A DNA stretch of 61,941 nt from Micromonospora parva (GCF_000718515.1 NZ_JNZS01000028.1:1-61941), one strand, 5' to 3'; counted from the stretch's first letter, positions 19,985-29,577 are shown. Program-made: numbers and translations. The notes: generated by a model from the sequence alone, not told the origin.

Positions 19985-21802
19985 TCAGCGGGCCCGTACG
20001 GCCAGCAGCGCGGTGTCGTCCTCGCGGTGCCGGATCGAGGCGAGCAGCAGGTCGCAGAGGTCGCCGAGGGGCAGCGTGTGAGTGCCGGCCAGGCGGCTCA
20101 TCAGCTCGGCCAACCCGTCGTCGATGGACCGGTCCCGCCGTTCGATCAGCCCGTCGGTGTAGAGCAGCAGGGTGTCACCGGTGGCCAGGCTGGTCGAGTG
20201 GCTGCTCCGCCGCGTCGGGCGGGCCAGGCCGAGCAGCGGCTCCGGCGTCGCGGCCAGGACCTCGACCGCCCCGCCGACGCGGACCACCAGGGCCGGCGGA
20301 TGCCCGGCGTTGGACCAGGTCACCTCGTGCGCACCGGCGCGCTGCGGACAGATCCGCACCAGCGTCGCGGTGGCGGCGATCGGCAGCCGAAGGCCACGGA
20401 TGGCGCCGTCCAGGTCGCTCATCAGGGACCCGACCGCGTCGGGCCGGCCGAAGGCGTTGCCCCGCACCAGGTTGCGCAGCTGGCCCATGGTCGCCGCGGC
20501 CTCGATGTCGTGCCCGGCCACGTCCCCGATCGCCGCGATCACGTCGCCGTCGGGCTGCACGAAGGCGTCGTACCAGTCGCCGCCGACCTCCACCCGGTCG
20601 GCCGCCGGCTGGTATCGGGCCGCCAGCTCCAGCTCCGCCACCACCGGCAGCCGGGGCAGCATGCTGTGTTGCAGCACCTCGGCGACGTGCCGCTGCTCGC
20701 CGTACATCGAGCTGTTACCGACGGCCTGGCCGGCCCGGCGGCCGATGTCCACCGCGGTCAGCAGGTCCCGGTCGTCGAACTGCTGACGGTGCCCGTCGTT
20801 CACGAGAGTGATCGCCCCCAGCACCGTGCCGCCGACGCCCCGCACCGGCACGCTCAGGTAGGAGGCGATGCCCAACCGGCCGGCGATGGAGACCATTTCC
20901 GGGTGGATGGTGCCCCGCTCCACGTCGGTCAGGGACGCCACGCTGCCGAGCCGAGGCTGGCCGGTGCGCAGCACCGCCCGGACTATCGAATCGGGGCCCA
21001 GCCCGGTGCGCAGCAGCTCACCGAAGCGGTCGACGTCCGCGGCGCGGGCCGGGTCCCGGTGCACCGAGACCACCTCACGGGGCAGGCCGGTCGGCCCGAT
21101 CAGGGTGAGCAGGCACCAGTCGGCGAGCAGCGGCACCATGGTGGCGGCGAGCCGGCGCAGGGCGACGCCCACGTCCAGGGTGCCGGCCAACGTCTCGCTC
21201 ACCCCGGCCAGCAACTCCAGCCGTTCGTGCGCCTGCACGACCCGCCGCCGCGCCTCCTGCGCGCCGTCGAGTGCGATCCGCAGGCGCAGCTCCGACGAGC
21301 AGGCGGCGGCCAGGTCGGCCAGGGTCCGCAGTTGGGCGGCGGTCCAGGCGCGCGGTTTGCTGTCGATGGCGCAGAGCGAGCCGAGCACCCGGCCGGATAG
21401 GTCGGTCAGCGGCATCCCGGCGTAGGCGACCACGCCGAGGTCGTCGATGGCCAGGTTGTTCCGGACGCGCGGGTAGAGCCGGGCGTCCGGCAGCACCATC
21501 GGCACCTCGATGTCCACCACGTGCTGACAGAACGAGTGACTCAGCGGAGTCTGCCGGCGCTGCGACCAGGGCTCGGGCAGACCGACCGCGCCGGGGAAGA
21601 ACTGCCGGTCGGCGGAGACCAGCGAGACCAGCGCCACCGGCACGTCCAACAGGTCGCTGACCAACCGGGCGAACCGGTCGAACGCTTCGTCCGGAGCGGC
21701 GTCCAGCCCGGTGTCGGCGAGCGCGCGCAACCGCGCTGGGTCGCCGAGCGCCGAGGGGGGCGCGATCGGTCGCCGGGGGGAGGCGGGGGAGCCGTCGGTC
21801 AT
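19985..21802 (-). CDS. GAF-GAF-SpoIIE (PP2C-type) phosphatase
   Basis: A 605-residue cytoplasmic signalling protein. Two GAF sensor domains (about residues 35-180 and 200-365) precede a SpoIIE phosphatase domain (about 385-600). The latter has the metal residues of GDWYDAF, GDVAGHDIEA, NAGHPPALV and LLYTDGLIERR. Such enzymes dephosphorylate anti-sigma-factor antagonists (STAS proteins) and so steer sigma-factor activity. No STAS or HATPase partner lies next to it. ATG 21802 is chosen from the family N-terminus; AGGTG upstream is a modest ribosome binding site. The much longer open frame upstream runs antisense to the next gene. Confidence 0.88.
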   Translation of the reverse strand: MTDGSPASPRRPIAPPSALGDPARLRALADTGLDAAPDEAFDRFARLVSDLLDVPVALVSLVSADRQFFPGAVGLPEPWSQRRQTPLSHSFCQHVVDIEVPMVLPDARLYPRVRNNLAIDDLGVVAYAGMPLTDLSGRVLGSLCAIDSKPRAWTAAQLRTLADLAAACSSELRLRIALDGAQEARRRVVQAHERLELLAGVSETLAGTLDVGVALRRLAATMVPLLADWCLLTLIGPTGLPREVVSVHRDPARAADVDRFGELLRTGLGPDSIVRAVLRTGQPRLGSVASLTDVERGTIHPEMVSIAGRLGIASYLSVPVRGVGGTVLGAITLVNDGHRQQFDDRDLLTAVDIGRRAGQAVGNSSMYGEQRHVAEVLQHSMLPRLPVVAELELAARYQPAADRVEVGGDWYDAFVQPDGDVIAAIGDVAGHDIEAAATMGQLRNLVRGNAFGRPDAVGSLMSDLDGAIRGLRLPIAATATLVRICPQRAGAHEVTWSNAGHPPALVVRVGGAVEVLAATPEPLLGLARPTRRSSHSTSLATGDTLLLYTDGLIERRDRSIDDGLAELMSRLAGTHTLPLGDLCDLLLASIRHREDDTALLAVRAR

Positions 21803-21986
21803 CGTGCACCTGTCTGCCGGGCGGAGGAGGACGGCCCTCCGACCCTTCCTTATACCTCGCGAAGGCCCGGCTCGAACCTCGCTGTGCTGAGTCTCGCCCG
21901 CCGTGACCCCGTGCGCCACCCCCCCGGACGCCGGTTCACCGCCGTGCCCGCACCGTCCGCGCCGCCGGGGACTATCGTCGGCGGAC

Positions 21987-22913
21987 GTGAAGGTATGGAT
22001 TCCGCACCAGGCCGGCCTGAACCTCCTGGGCGCGCTGCCCCCGGACGTGACGGTGGAGGTCTTCGAGCACACCGACCGGATGCCGTCCGAGGCGGCCGGC
22101 GTTCGCTTCTGGGTGCCGCCGTTCCTGGGTGGCTCGGACGGGACGACGGTGCTGGGTGAGCTGCCCGACCTGGCGGTGGTGCAACTGCTCTCCGCCGGGG
22201 CGGACGCCTGGGCCGGCCGGACCCCGCCGACTGTCACGCTCTGCGACGCCCGGGGCGTGCACGACCCCGCCACCGCCGAGTGGGTCGTCACCGCGATCCT
22301 CGCCCAGCTGCGGGCGTTTCCGGCGTTCGTCCGCGCGCAGGCCGAGCGGCGTTGGGCGTACGCGGAGCACACCCCTACCGACGAGCTGACCGGCAAGCGG
22401 GTGCTGATCATCGGGGCCGGCTCGATCGGCACCGCGGTGCGCGACCGGCTCGCCCCCTTCGACGTGAGCTTCACCCTGGTCGCCAGGACGGCCCGCCCGG
22501 AGCAGGGGGTGCACGCCGTCGAGGAGCTGCCCCGGCTGCTGCCCGACGCGGACGTGGTGGTGGTGCTGGTGCCGCTCACCGACCAGACCCGTGGCCTGAT
22601 CGACAAGACGTTCCTGGCCGCGATGCCGGACGGGTCGCTGTTGGTCAACGCCGCCCGCGGGCCGGTGGCGCACACCGATGCGCTCGTCGCCGAGCTGGGC
22701 ACCGGTCGGATCTCGGCGGCGCTGGACGTCACCGACCCGGAACCGCTGCCCGCCGACTCCCCGCTCTGGACCATGCCGAACGTGCTGCTCACCCCGCACG
22801 TGGGCGGGTCGGTGCGGGGGTTGCTACCGCGTGCCTACCGGCTGGTGGGCGATCAGGTGCGCCGCTTCGCCGCCGGGCAACCGCTGATCAACACAGTGGT
22901 CGACGGCTACTGA
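21987..22913 (+). CDS. D-isomer-specific 2-hydroxyacid dehydrogenase family protein
   Basis: A 308-residue NAD(P)H-dependent oxidoreductase. Its Rossmann motif is GAGSIGTAVRDRL (about residues 144-156). Family signatures are LLVNAARGPVAHTDAL and LTPHVGGS, the latter carrying the catalytic His, with the partner Glu in DPEPLP. It resembles hydroxypyruvate/glyoxylate reductases but lacks any context to fix the substrate. The GTG start has TATCGT at 21973-21978, 8 nt upstream. Its 3' end overlaps the convergent PH-like gene by 7 bases. Confidence 0.85.
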   Translation: MKVWIPHQAGLNLLGALPPDVTVEVFEHTDRMPSEAAGVRFWVPPFLGGSDGTTVLGELPDLAVVQLLSAGADAWAGRTPPTVTLCDARGVHDPATAEWVVTAILAQLRAFPAFVRAQAERRWAYAEHTPTDELTGKRVLIIGAGSIGTAVRDRLAPFDVSFTLVARTARPEQGVHAVEELPRLLPDADVVVVLVPLTDQTRGLIDKTFLAAMPDGSLLVNAARGPVAHTDALVAELGTGRISAALDVTDPEPLPADSPLWTMPNVLLTPHVGGSVRGLLPRAYRLVGDQVRRFAAGQPLINTVVDGY

Positions 22914-23299
22914 CCCGGCGCGTCCGCCGGGGCACCCGGCAGTGGCTGGCCGGTTGCCGCGACCAGCCGGGGCAGGTCCGCCCCACGGACGGCCGGCAGG
23001 GTGACCTGCTGGCCGTCGTCGAGCCGGGCCACCGCGCGCCCCCGCTGGTCGGTGGCCAGCTCCAGGACCTGCTCCCAGCCGATCCGGCGTTGCCCGACCA
23101 ACGCCCGCAGGCGCAGCTCCCGCGCGTCGGCGTCGGTGCCGGCCCGCCAGGCCCAGACCGCGACGGCGAGCGGGACGAGCAGCACCGGCAGCAGGTAGGC
23201 CCGGGCGTTGGCCAGCGGCAGGGCGCCGACGAAGGCGATGATCGCGGCCACCAGGATGGCTTGGTTGTACCGGAAACGGACCGTGTCGGGCTTACTCAC
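22907..23299 (-). CDS. Small membrane protein with PH-like domain
   Basis: A 130-residue protein with two closely spaced hydrophobic helices (YNQAILVAAIIAFVGALPLA and LLPVLLVPLAVAVWAW), followed by a cytoplasmic segment. That segment (LRLRALVGQRRIGWEQVLEL, VARLDDGQQVTLPAVRG) resembles the bacterial PH domain found in many actinobacterial membrane proteins. Function unknown. The GTG start at 23299 is preceded by GGAGG on the minus strand, only 1 nt from the start codon. Confidence 0.75.
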   Translation of the reverse strand: MSKPDTVRFRYNQAILVAAIIAFVGALPLANARAYLLPVLLVPLAVAVWAWRAGTDADARELRLRALVGQRRIGWEQVLELATDQRGRAVARLDDGQQVTLPAVRGADLPRLVAATGQPLPGAPADAPGQ

Positions 23300-23516
23300 C
23301 CTCCGATGATCCCACTTCCTGCCGTTTCGGCTCGCGGCGGGCGGTGCCACCGGCCGGGAGTACGCCGTACAGTGACACCGGTCGTTGTTTTCCCTGAGTA
23401 ACCGGCAAGTAACCACTTCGGCTGTCCATCGTTGTCAATCGTGGGTAGCGGACTCGCAACGTCCGGTGCCCCGCACCGCCGCACCGCCCCCGTGCCCCCT
23501 CACGAAGGCGTCCGCC

Positions 23517-25892
23517 GTGCTCCTCGCGTACCCGTTCCGCGTTCTCGTCCCCCGTCGTGCGGCACCCGAGGCCGCCACGTCCGTGGCGGTGGCGCTGCTC
23601 CTCCTCGCCGGTGCCGCCGGCCTGGTCCCGACCTCGGTGGTGATCGCGTTGGGCGCCGGCGCCGGCGCCACACTCGCCGGGCTACGACTGTCCCGGCTGG
23701 CCAGCCGGCGTGGCACCGACCCGCCACCGCGCGCGGCGGGCGTGCTGCTCGACGCGGCGGTGGTGGCGGCCGGTCTCACCGCCGTCGTGCTGCCCCTGGC
23801 GGACATCGGGCACACCCGCGCCGTGCTGATCGGGTCGCTGGTCGTGGCGGCCCTCTCGGCGAGCGGTCTGTACCGGCTCCCCGGGCGCTCGCGGCCGACG
23901 GCCGCGGTCCGGTTGCGCGAGCTGGTCGAGTCGACCGGCCCGGCCGTCGGTCTGGCCCTCGCCGGCTGGCTGCTGCTGCCGTGGGACGGTCTGTCGGTCC
24001 CGGTTCGGCTGGGTTGCGCGTTGACGCTCGGCGGGTTGGGGATGGCCGCGTTGAACGTGTTCGCGGGGCCGTGGCGGCGCTCGGGTGCGGCGATCTGTCG
24101 AGGCGGCGTCCTGCTCACCCTCTGCGGGTTGGTGCTGCTGGCCGTGTCCCCGTCCGCACCGGCCGGGCGGGTGGCCCTGCTGGCCGTACCCCCGTTGGTG
24201 TTCGGGATGTTGCTGGTCGCGGTCGGTGCCGCCGGTGCGACGGACGACGCGCAGCCGGCGGAGCCGGTCGCCGCGGCCTGGCCTCGGTCGGTGCTCCCGG
24301 CGGCGGTGCTGCTGCTGGCGACGGGTCTGCACCTGGCCGCCGGCCGCGCGCCGGACCGGACCAGCGTGCTGTTGGCCCTGGCGGCGGTGCCGCCCCTGGT
24401 GCTGCGCGAGCTGCTGCGCGCCGGTGACGCGGCCACGTCCGTTCGGCGGGCCGCCCATCGCCGGCCGGCCGGTCGGTCGCTGCGGCACCGCCGCTCGGGT
24501 CCGGCACGCGGGCCGGGCACGCCGGAGCCGCCGCCGGAACGCGGCCCCGACGCCCCGGCGGTCGCGGCCCCCGGAACCGGCGCGGACTCGATCTGGTCGC
24601 CTGAGCACAGCCCCGCGTGGTCGGGGCTCGACCGGCGACAGTTCGCGGCCGCGAGCAGCACCCCCGGTGACCGGGCCGCCCTGCTGGACGCCCTGGCCGC
24701 GATCGGCGACGTGCCGGTGCCGGCCGGCGCGCTGCTCCTGGTCGACCTGCACGGCACCGAGGGGATCGGCCCGACCGCCCGGGAGGACGTGCTCGCCGAG
24801 GCGGTGCACCGGGCTCGCGCGGTCATCGCCCCCGGCGATCTGGTCACCGGGTGCGCGGGTACCGGCTTCGCGGTGGTCACCGCCGCCGGCCCGGTGCTGG
24901 CGTACGCGCTGGGCACCCGACTGTTGAGCGCACTCAGTCCGCCCTACCAGCTGGCCGGCGCGATGCTGCGGGTGCAGACGAGCATCGGGCTTGCCGAGGT
25001 GAGCGGGGTGGGGCCGGCGGACGTGCTCCGGCAGGCCGAACTGGCCCGGCGACGGGCCGTGCAACTGGGCCGGGACCGGGTGGAGTGGTACGACGCGTTC
25101 CTTGAGGAACAACTGGTCCGCCGGCTCGACCTGGAGCGCGAGCTGCCCGGTGCGGTGGCGCGCGGCGAACTGGATCTCGTCTACCAGCCGGTGGTCGACC
25201 TGGCCGACGGGCAGCCGGTGGGCGCGGAGGCGCTGCTGCGGTGGCGCAGCCCGGTGCTCGGCACGGTGCTGCCGGCCGAGCTGCTGCCGGTCGCCGAGGA
25301 CCTTGACCTGGTCGGCGAGTTGGAGTGGTGGGTGCTGGATCGGGCCTGCCGGCGGTTGTCCGACTGGTCGGTGGGCGCCCGGGAGCTGTGGATGGCGGTC
25401 AACGTGACGACCCGGGAGCTGACCACTCCCGACTTCGTGCAGCGGCTCGCGGCCGTGCTGGCCGCGCACGGGGTGCCGCCGGAGCGGCTGGTGGTGGAGG
25501 TGAGCGAGCCGAGGGTGGCCGGTGACCTGTCGACAGTGGTGGCCCGGTTGGCCGGGCTCCGGTCGCTGGGCGTGCGCACCGCGTTGGACGATTTCCGGGC
25601 CGAGCACGCCTCCCTGGCGCAGCTTCGCCGACTGCCGATCGACCTGCTCAAGGTGGGCCCGGAGCTGGTGGGCGCACGGCCGGACGGGCAACCACCGCTG
25701 ATCGACGTGGTGGTCAACGTGGGCGAGCGGCTGGGCGTCGAGATCGTCGCCGAGGAGTTGGAGTCGTCGACCCAGGTCGAGGGGGCACGCCGGGGCGGTT
25801 GCCGGTACGGGCAGGGGTTCGCGCTGGCCCGCCCGGCGACGGCGGAACGGGTCGAGGCGTACTTCGAGGAGTTTCCGTCAGCATCGCGCTGA
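23517..25892 (+). CDS. Membrane EAL protein with degenerate GGDEF domain
   Basis: A 791-residue protein from GTG 23517. About ten hydrophobic helices fill the first 300 residues, then an Arg/Pro-rich linker. The GGDEF-like domain (about 385-530) has AGTGF where GGDEF should be and lacks the usual DPLTGLPNR opening, so it cannot be a normal cyclase. The EAL domain (about 545-790) keeps AEALLRW, NVTT, VEVSE, ALDDF, LLKVG and YGQGF. However, the loop after DDF reads RAEHASL instead of GTGYSSL, and EGVE is EELE. It is a possible c-di-GMP phosphodiesterase or binding receptor. The start is uncertain; TTG 23385 is an alternative. Confidence 0.8.
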   Translation: MLLAYPFRVLVPRRAAPEAATSVAVALLLLAGAAGLVPTSVVIALGAGAGATLAGLRLSRLASRRGTDPPPRAAGVLLDAAVVAAGLTAVVLPLADIGHTRAVLIGSLVVAALSASGLYRLPGRSRPTAAVRLRELVESTGPAVGLALAGWLLLPWDGLSVPVRLGCALTLGGLGMAALNVFAGPWRRSGAAICRGGVLLTLCGLVLLAVSPSAPAGRVALLAVPPLVFGMLLVAVGAAGATDDAQPAEPVAAAWPRSVLPAAVLLLATGLHLAAGRAPDRTSVLLALAAVPPLVLRELLRAGDAATSVRRAAHRRPAGRSLRHRRSGPARGPGTPEPPPERGPDAPAVAAPGTGADSIWSPEHSPAWSGLDRRQFAAASSTPGDRAALLDALAAIGDVPVPAGALLLVDLHGTEGIGPTAREDVLAEAVHRARAVIAPGDLVTGCAGTGFAVVTAAGPVLAYALGTRLLSALSPPYQLAGAMLRVQTSIGLAEVSGVGPADVLRQAELARRRAVQLGRDRVEWYDAFLEEQLVRRLDLERELPGAVARGELDLVYQPVVDLADGQPVGAEALLRWRSPVLGTVLPAELLPVAEDLDLVGELEWWVLDRACRRLSDWSVGARELWMAVNVTTRELTTPDFVQRLAAVLAAHGVPPERLVVEVSEPRVAGDLSTVVARLAGLRSLGVRTALDDFRAEHASLAQLRRLPIDLLKVGPELVGARPDGQPPLIDVVVNVGERLGVEIVAEELESSTQVEGARRGGCRYGQGFALARPATAERVEAYFEEFPSASR

Positions 25893-25898
25893 ACCGGT

Positions 25899-26918
25899 TC
25901 ATCTGGCTCGGGGTGGTGCGGTGCTGCCACGCGGAGTGAGGTGGGGCGTCTCGTCCTGCACCCGGCCGGCCGGCTGCCCGGCGACGACGGCGAGCAGCTG
26001 CCGGGCGGCGTGGGCCCCGTACGCCGGGATGTCCCGGCCCAGCGCGGTCAGCGGCGGGTGCACCAGGCGGCACAGCGGTGAGTCGTCCCAGGCCACGATG
26101 GACAGGTCGCCGGGCACGGTCAGGCCCATCTCCTGGGCGACGGAGAGCCCGGCGACGGCCATCACGTCGTTGTCGTAGATGACCGCAGTGGGCCGGTGGG
26201 CGGAGCTGAGCAGCCGGCGGGTGGCCCGCCCGCCCTCCTCGCCGGTGTAGTCGGACCACACGGTGACCGCGTCGTCCAGGTTGAGCCGCTGGCGGACCGC
26301 CGCGAAGGCGTCGGTGCGGATCTCGGTGTGCCGCAGGTCGGGCAGGCCGGCGACCCGGGCGATCCGACGGTGCCCGAGCGCGACCAGGTACTCCACCGTC
26401 TCGGTCAGCGCGGCGGCGTCGTCGGACCAGACACTCGCCAGCTCGCCGGTGCCGCCGGGGCCGCCGATCACCACCGCCGGCAGGTGCAGCTGTTCGAGTG
26501 CGGGGATGCGACGGTCGTCGGTGCGCAGGTCGCAGACGAGCACCCCGTCCACCCGTCGTTCGCCCCACCAACGGCGGTAGACCGCGATCTCGGCGTCGTG
26601 GTCGGCCACCACCTGCAGGGTCAGCGCGTACGAGCGGGCGGAGAGTTCGGCTTCGACGCCGCTGATCAGCGCCATGAAGAACGGCTCGACGCCGAGTGTC
26701 CGGGCCGGTCGGCACAGGGCCAGGCCGATCGCGCCGGCGGTGGCGGCCGAGAGGGCGCGGGCCGCGCTGCTCCGGCTGAACCCGATCTCCGTGGCGATGG
26801 CCAGGATGCGCTGCCGGGTGGCCTCGGAGACGCCGGGCTGCCCGTTCAGCGCGTACGACACGGCACCCTTGGACACCCCGGCGCGTTGGGCGACGTCGGC
26901 AATGGTCGGCCGCTTCAC
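25899..26918 (-). CDS. LacI-family transcriptional regulator
   Basis: A 339-residue repressor. It has an N-terminal LacI helix-turn-helix (TIADVAQRAGVSKGAVSYAL) with the expected hinge helix after it (SSAARALSAATAGAIGLAL), then a periplasmic-binding-protein-like sugar domain. The GTG start is placed by AAAGGAG on the minus strand, about 8 nt upstream, and by the standard distance to the helix-turn-helix. It is divergent from a beta-mannosidase whose promoter overlaps a perfect palindrome, so it most likely represses that gene until a mannoside or oligosaccharide is present. The convergent EAL gene ends 6 bases from its stop. Confidence 0.9.
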   Translation of the reverse strand: MKRPTIADVAQRAGVSKGAVSYALNGQPGVSEATRQRILAIATEIGFSRSSAARALSAATAGAIGLALCRPARTLGVEPFFMALISGVEAELSARSYALTLQVVADHDAEIAVYRRWWGERRVDGVLVCDLRTDDRRIPALEQLHLPAVVIGGPGGTGELASVWSDDAAALTETVEYLVALGHRRIARVAGLPDLRHTEIRTDAFAAVRQRLNLDDAVTVWSDYTGEEGGRATRRLLSSAHRPTAVIYDNDVMAVAGLSVAQEMGLTVPGDLSIVAWDDSPLCRLVHPPLTALGRDIPAYGAHAARQLLAVVAGQPAGRVQDETPHLTPRGSTAPPRAR

Positions 26919-26944
26919 CGGCGTGCTCCTTTGCTGCTGCGAGA

Positions 26945-26983
26945 GTGCTGCCGCGACGTGCTGCCGCGACGTGCTGCCGCGGG
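26945..26983. repeat. Three 13-bp direct repeats upstream of the lacI-type gene
   Basis: GTGCTGCCGCGAC occurs at 26945 and 26958, with a third copy at 26971 differing at the last bases. They fill the gap between the regulator's ribosome binding site and the operator palindrome. They may be part of the regulator's own control region or simple slippage. Confidence 0.7.
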
Positions 26984-26984
26984 C

Positions 26985-27024
26985 GTCAACGGCCGTTGAC
27001 ACGTGCGGGGCCGAAACGTACGGT
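26985..27024 (+). promoter_or_regulatory. Mannosidase promoter overlapping a 16-bp palindromic operator
   Basis: GTCAACGGCCGTTGAC at 26985-27000 is a perfect palindrome. Its right end forms TTGACA (26996-27001), a consensus -35; 17 bases later comes TACGGT (27019-27024), a TANNNT -10. A repressor on the palindrome would block RNA polymerase. The adjacent divergent LacI-family protein is the obvious candidate to bind it. Confidence 0.65.
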
Positions 27025-27080
27025 TGCCTAGCTTATCCGGTTCAGTAAACGTCTTTCGATGCGGAAGGTGCGGTGAGGTC

Positions 27081-29534
27081 TTGCGCCGACAGGCACTCTA
27101 CGACGGTTGGACAGTGCGAGCGGCCCCCGGAGCACAGGTGCCCGAGGAGGTCGCAGACCGGTCCGTGCCGGCGACCGTGCCGGGCTGCGTGCACACCGAC
27201 CTGCTCGCCGCCGGGCTGATCGAAGACCCCTACCTCGACGACAACGAGCGGACGCTGGCCTGGATCGGGCGCACCGACTGGGTCTACCGGTCCACGATCG
27301 TCCACCGGGCGGGCGACGACGACCGCGTCGACCTGGTCTGCGCCGGCCTGGACACCGTCGCCACGCTCACCCTCAACGGCGTCGAGGTCGGCCGCACCGC
27401 GAACATGCACCGCGGCTACCGGTTCGACGTCCGACCGCTGCTGCGCGACGGTGACAACGACCTGGTCGTCACGTTCGACTCCGCGTACCGCTATGCCGAG
27501 GCACACCAGGAACGGCTCGGCGAACGCCCGAACGCCTACCCGGAGCCGTTCCACTTCATCCGCAAGATGGCCTGCAACTTCGGCTGGGACTGGGGGCCGA
27601 CACTGGTCACCGCCGGCATCTGGCAGGAGATCAGCCTGCACGCCTGGTCGACCGCCCGGCTGGCCACCGTCCGTCCCCTCGTCACCATGGACGGTCGCGA
27701 CGGCCGCGTCGAGGTGCACGTCGAGGTCGAGCGGGTCGCGGACGTCCCGCTGACCGTCCGCGCCGCCGTGGCCGGCGCACACGCCGAGGTGGTCGTCCCG
27801 GCCGGGCAGCGCACGGCCGTGCTGACCCTCACCGTTCGCGAGCCCGCGCTGTGGTGGCCCCGGGGGTACGGCGAGCAGGCGCGTCACCCGATCGATGTGA
27901 CACTGCACGCGCCGGACGGCGACCTGCTGGACAGCTGGTCGCACCGGATCGGCTTCCGCTCGGTCCGCCTGGACACCACACCCGACGAGCACGGCACCCC
28001 GTTCTCGTTGTCGGTGAACGACGTCCCGGTCTTCGTGCGCGGGGTCAACTGGATCCCGGACGACGCGTTCCCCACCCGGATCACCCGGGCCCGGCTCGCC
28101 GAGCGGTTCGACCAGGCGGTCGCCGCCAACGTCAACCTGCTGCGGGTCTGGGGCGGCGGCCGGTACGAGTCCGCCGACTTCTACGACCTCGCCGACGAGC
28201 GCGGCCTCCTCGTCCAGCAGGACTTCCTGTTCGCCTGCGCCGCGTACCCGGAGGAGGAACCGTTCGGCAGCGAGGTGGCCGCCGAGGCCGCCGAGCAGGT
28301 GACCCGGCTCGCGCCGTACCCGTCGCTGGTGCTCTGGACCGGCAACAACGAGAACATCTGGGGCTGGCACGACTGGGACTGGCAGCAGGACCTCGCCGGG
28401 CGCACCTGGGGGCGTGGCTACTACCTCGACGTGCTGCCCCGGATCGTCGGCGAGCTGGACCCGACCCGCCCGTACTGGCCGGGCAGCCCCTGGTCGGGCA
28501 CCGAGGCGATCCACCCCAACGACCCGGCGCACGGCACCACCCACATCTGGGACGTGTGGAACACCGACGACTACACCAGGTACCGGGAGTACGTGCCGCG
28601 CTTCGTCGCCGAGTTCGGCTACCAGGCCCCACCGGCGTACGCCACGCTGCGCCGGGCGCTGAGCGACGAACCCCTGGCGCACGACTCACCGGGCATGGCG
28701 CACCATCAGAAGGCGGCCGACGGTGACGCCAAACTCCAGCGGGGCCTCGACGCGCACCTGCCCGCCCCGGCGGACTTCGACGACTGGCACTACCTGACGC
28801 AGCTCAACCAGGCCCGAGCCATCCAGCTCGGCGTGGAGCACTTCCGCTCCCACCGGAACGTCTGCGCCGGCACCATCGTCTGGCAGCTCAACGACTGCTG
28901 GCCGGTCACCTCCTGGTCGGCCGTCGACGGCGACGGCCGTCGCAAACCCCTGTGGTATGCGCTGCGACACGCGTACGCCGACCGGCTCCTCACCGTGCAG
29001 CCCCGGGACGGCGGCCTGGCAGTGGTCGCCGTCAACGAAACCGCCGAGGCCTGGACGGCATCCGCCGCGGTCACCCGGTGCACGCTCACCGGGGAGCCGA
29101 GGGCGAAGACCTCGGTCGACCTCGACGTCCCGGCGTACTCCTCGGTGGCGCTGGCGCTGCCGGCGGAGCTGGCGCGGCCGGACGAGGGCCGTCGGGAGTT
29201 GCTGGTCGCGGAGGCCGGTGGCACCGCGGAGCGCGCGCTGTGGTTCTTCGCCGAGGACCGGGACGTGGACTGGCCGGCGGCGGCCTGGGACGCGACGGTC
29301 GAGCCGATCGGCGGCGGGCAGCGGGTCCGGGTCACCGCCCGCACGGTGCTGCGCGACCTGACCCTCTTCCCGGACCGGCTGGACAGCACCGCCACCGTGG
29401 ACAAGGCCCTGGTCACCCTGCTGCCGGGCGAGTCGGCCACCTTCACCGTGCGCGCCGGGGCCCTGCTGGACGACCGGGCGCTGACCACCCGACCAGTGCT
29501 GCGCTGCGTCAACGACATCGGACGGACTGCCTGA
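27081..29534 (+). CDS. Glycoside hydrolase family 2, beta-mannosidase
   Basis: An 817-residue enzyme that removes terminal beta-mannose from oligosaccharides. No signal peptide is visible, so it acts in the cytoplasm on imported sugars. Landmarks include a sugar-binding domain (CNFGWDWGPTLVTAGIW), an Ig-like domain, and a TIM barrel with the acid/base in TGNNENIWGW and the nucleophile Glu in VAEFGYQAP. TTG 27081 is selected: GGTGAGG stands just upstream and the protein then begins LRRQALYDGWTVR, normal for the family; no ATG or GTG is in frame nearby. It is probably controlled by the divergent LacI protein. Confidence 0.88.
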   Translation: MRRQALYDGWTVRAAPGAQVPEEVADRSVPATVPGCVHTDLLAAGLIEDPYLDDNERTLAWIGRTDWVYRSTIVHRAGDDDRVDLVCAGLDTVATLTLNGVEVGRTANMHRGYRFDVRPLLRDGDNDLVVTFDSAYRYAEAHQERLGERPNAYPEPFHFIRKMACNFGWDWGPTLVTAGIWQEISLHAWSTARLATVRPLVTMDGRDGRVEVHVEVERVADVPLTVRAAVAGAHAEVVVPAGQRTAVLTLTVREPALWWPRGYGEQARHPIDVTLHAPDGDLLDSWSHRIGFRSVRLDTTPDEHGTPFSLSVNDVPVFVRGVNWIPDDAFPTRITRARLAERFDQAVAANVNLLRVWGGGRYESADFYDLADERGLLVQQDFLFACAAYPEEEPFGSEVAAEAAEQVTRLAPYPSLVLWTGNNENIWGWHDWDWQQDLAGRTWGRGYYLDVLPRIVGELDPTRPYWPGSPWSGTEAIHPNDPAHGTTHIWDVWNTDDYTRYREYVPRFVAEFGYQAPPAYATLRRALSDEPLAHDSPGMAHHQKAADGDAKLQRGLDAHLPAPADFDDWHYLTQLNQARAIQLGVEHFRSHRNVCAGTIVWQLNDCWPVTSWSAVDGDGRRKPLWYALRHAYADRLLTVQPRDGGLAVVAVNETAEAWTASAAVTRCTLTGEPRAKTSVDLDVPAYSSVALALPAELARPDEGRRELLVAEAGGTAERALWFFAEDRDVDWPAAAWDATVEPIGGGQRVRVTARTVLRDLTLFPDRLDSTATVDKALVTLLPGESATFTVRAGALLDDRALTTRPVLRCVNDIGRTA

Positions 29535-29577
29535 CGCCGACGACGCGGAGGGACGCTCGTCACCGCACACCGAACGA

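Noticed and set aside
17699..21400. 1233-codon + strand frame across the metallophosphoesterase, sugar dehydrogenase and SpoIIE genes
   Set aside because: It is antisense to three recognisable genes and has a low-complexity composition.
21803..22792. Longer start for the SpoIIE phosphatase
   Set aside because: The extension lies antisense to the hydroxyacid dehydrogenase and lacks domain similarity.
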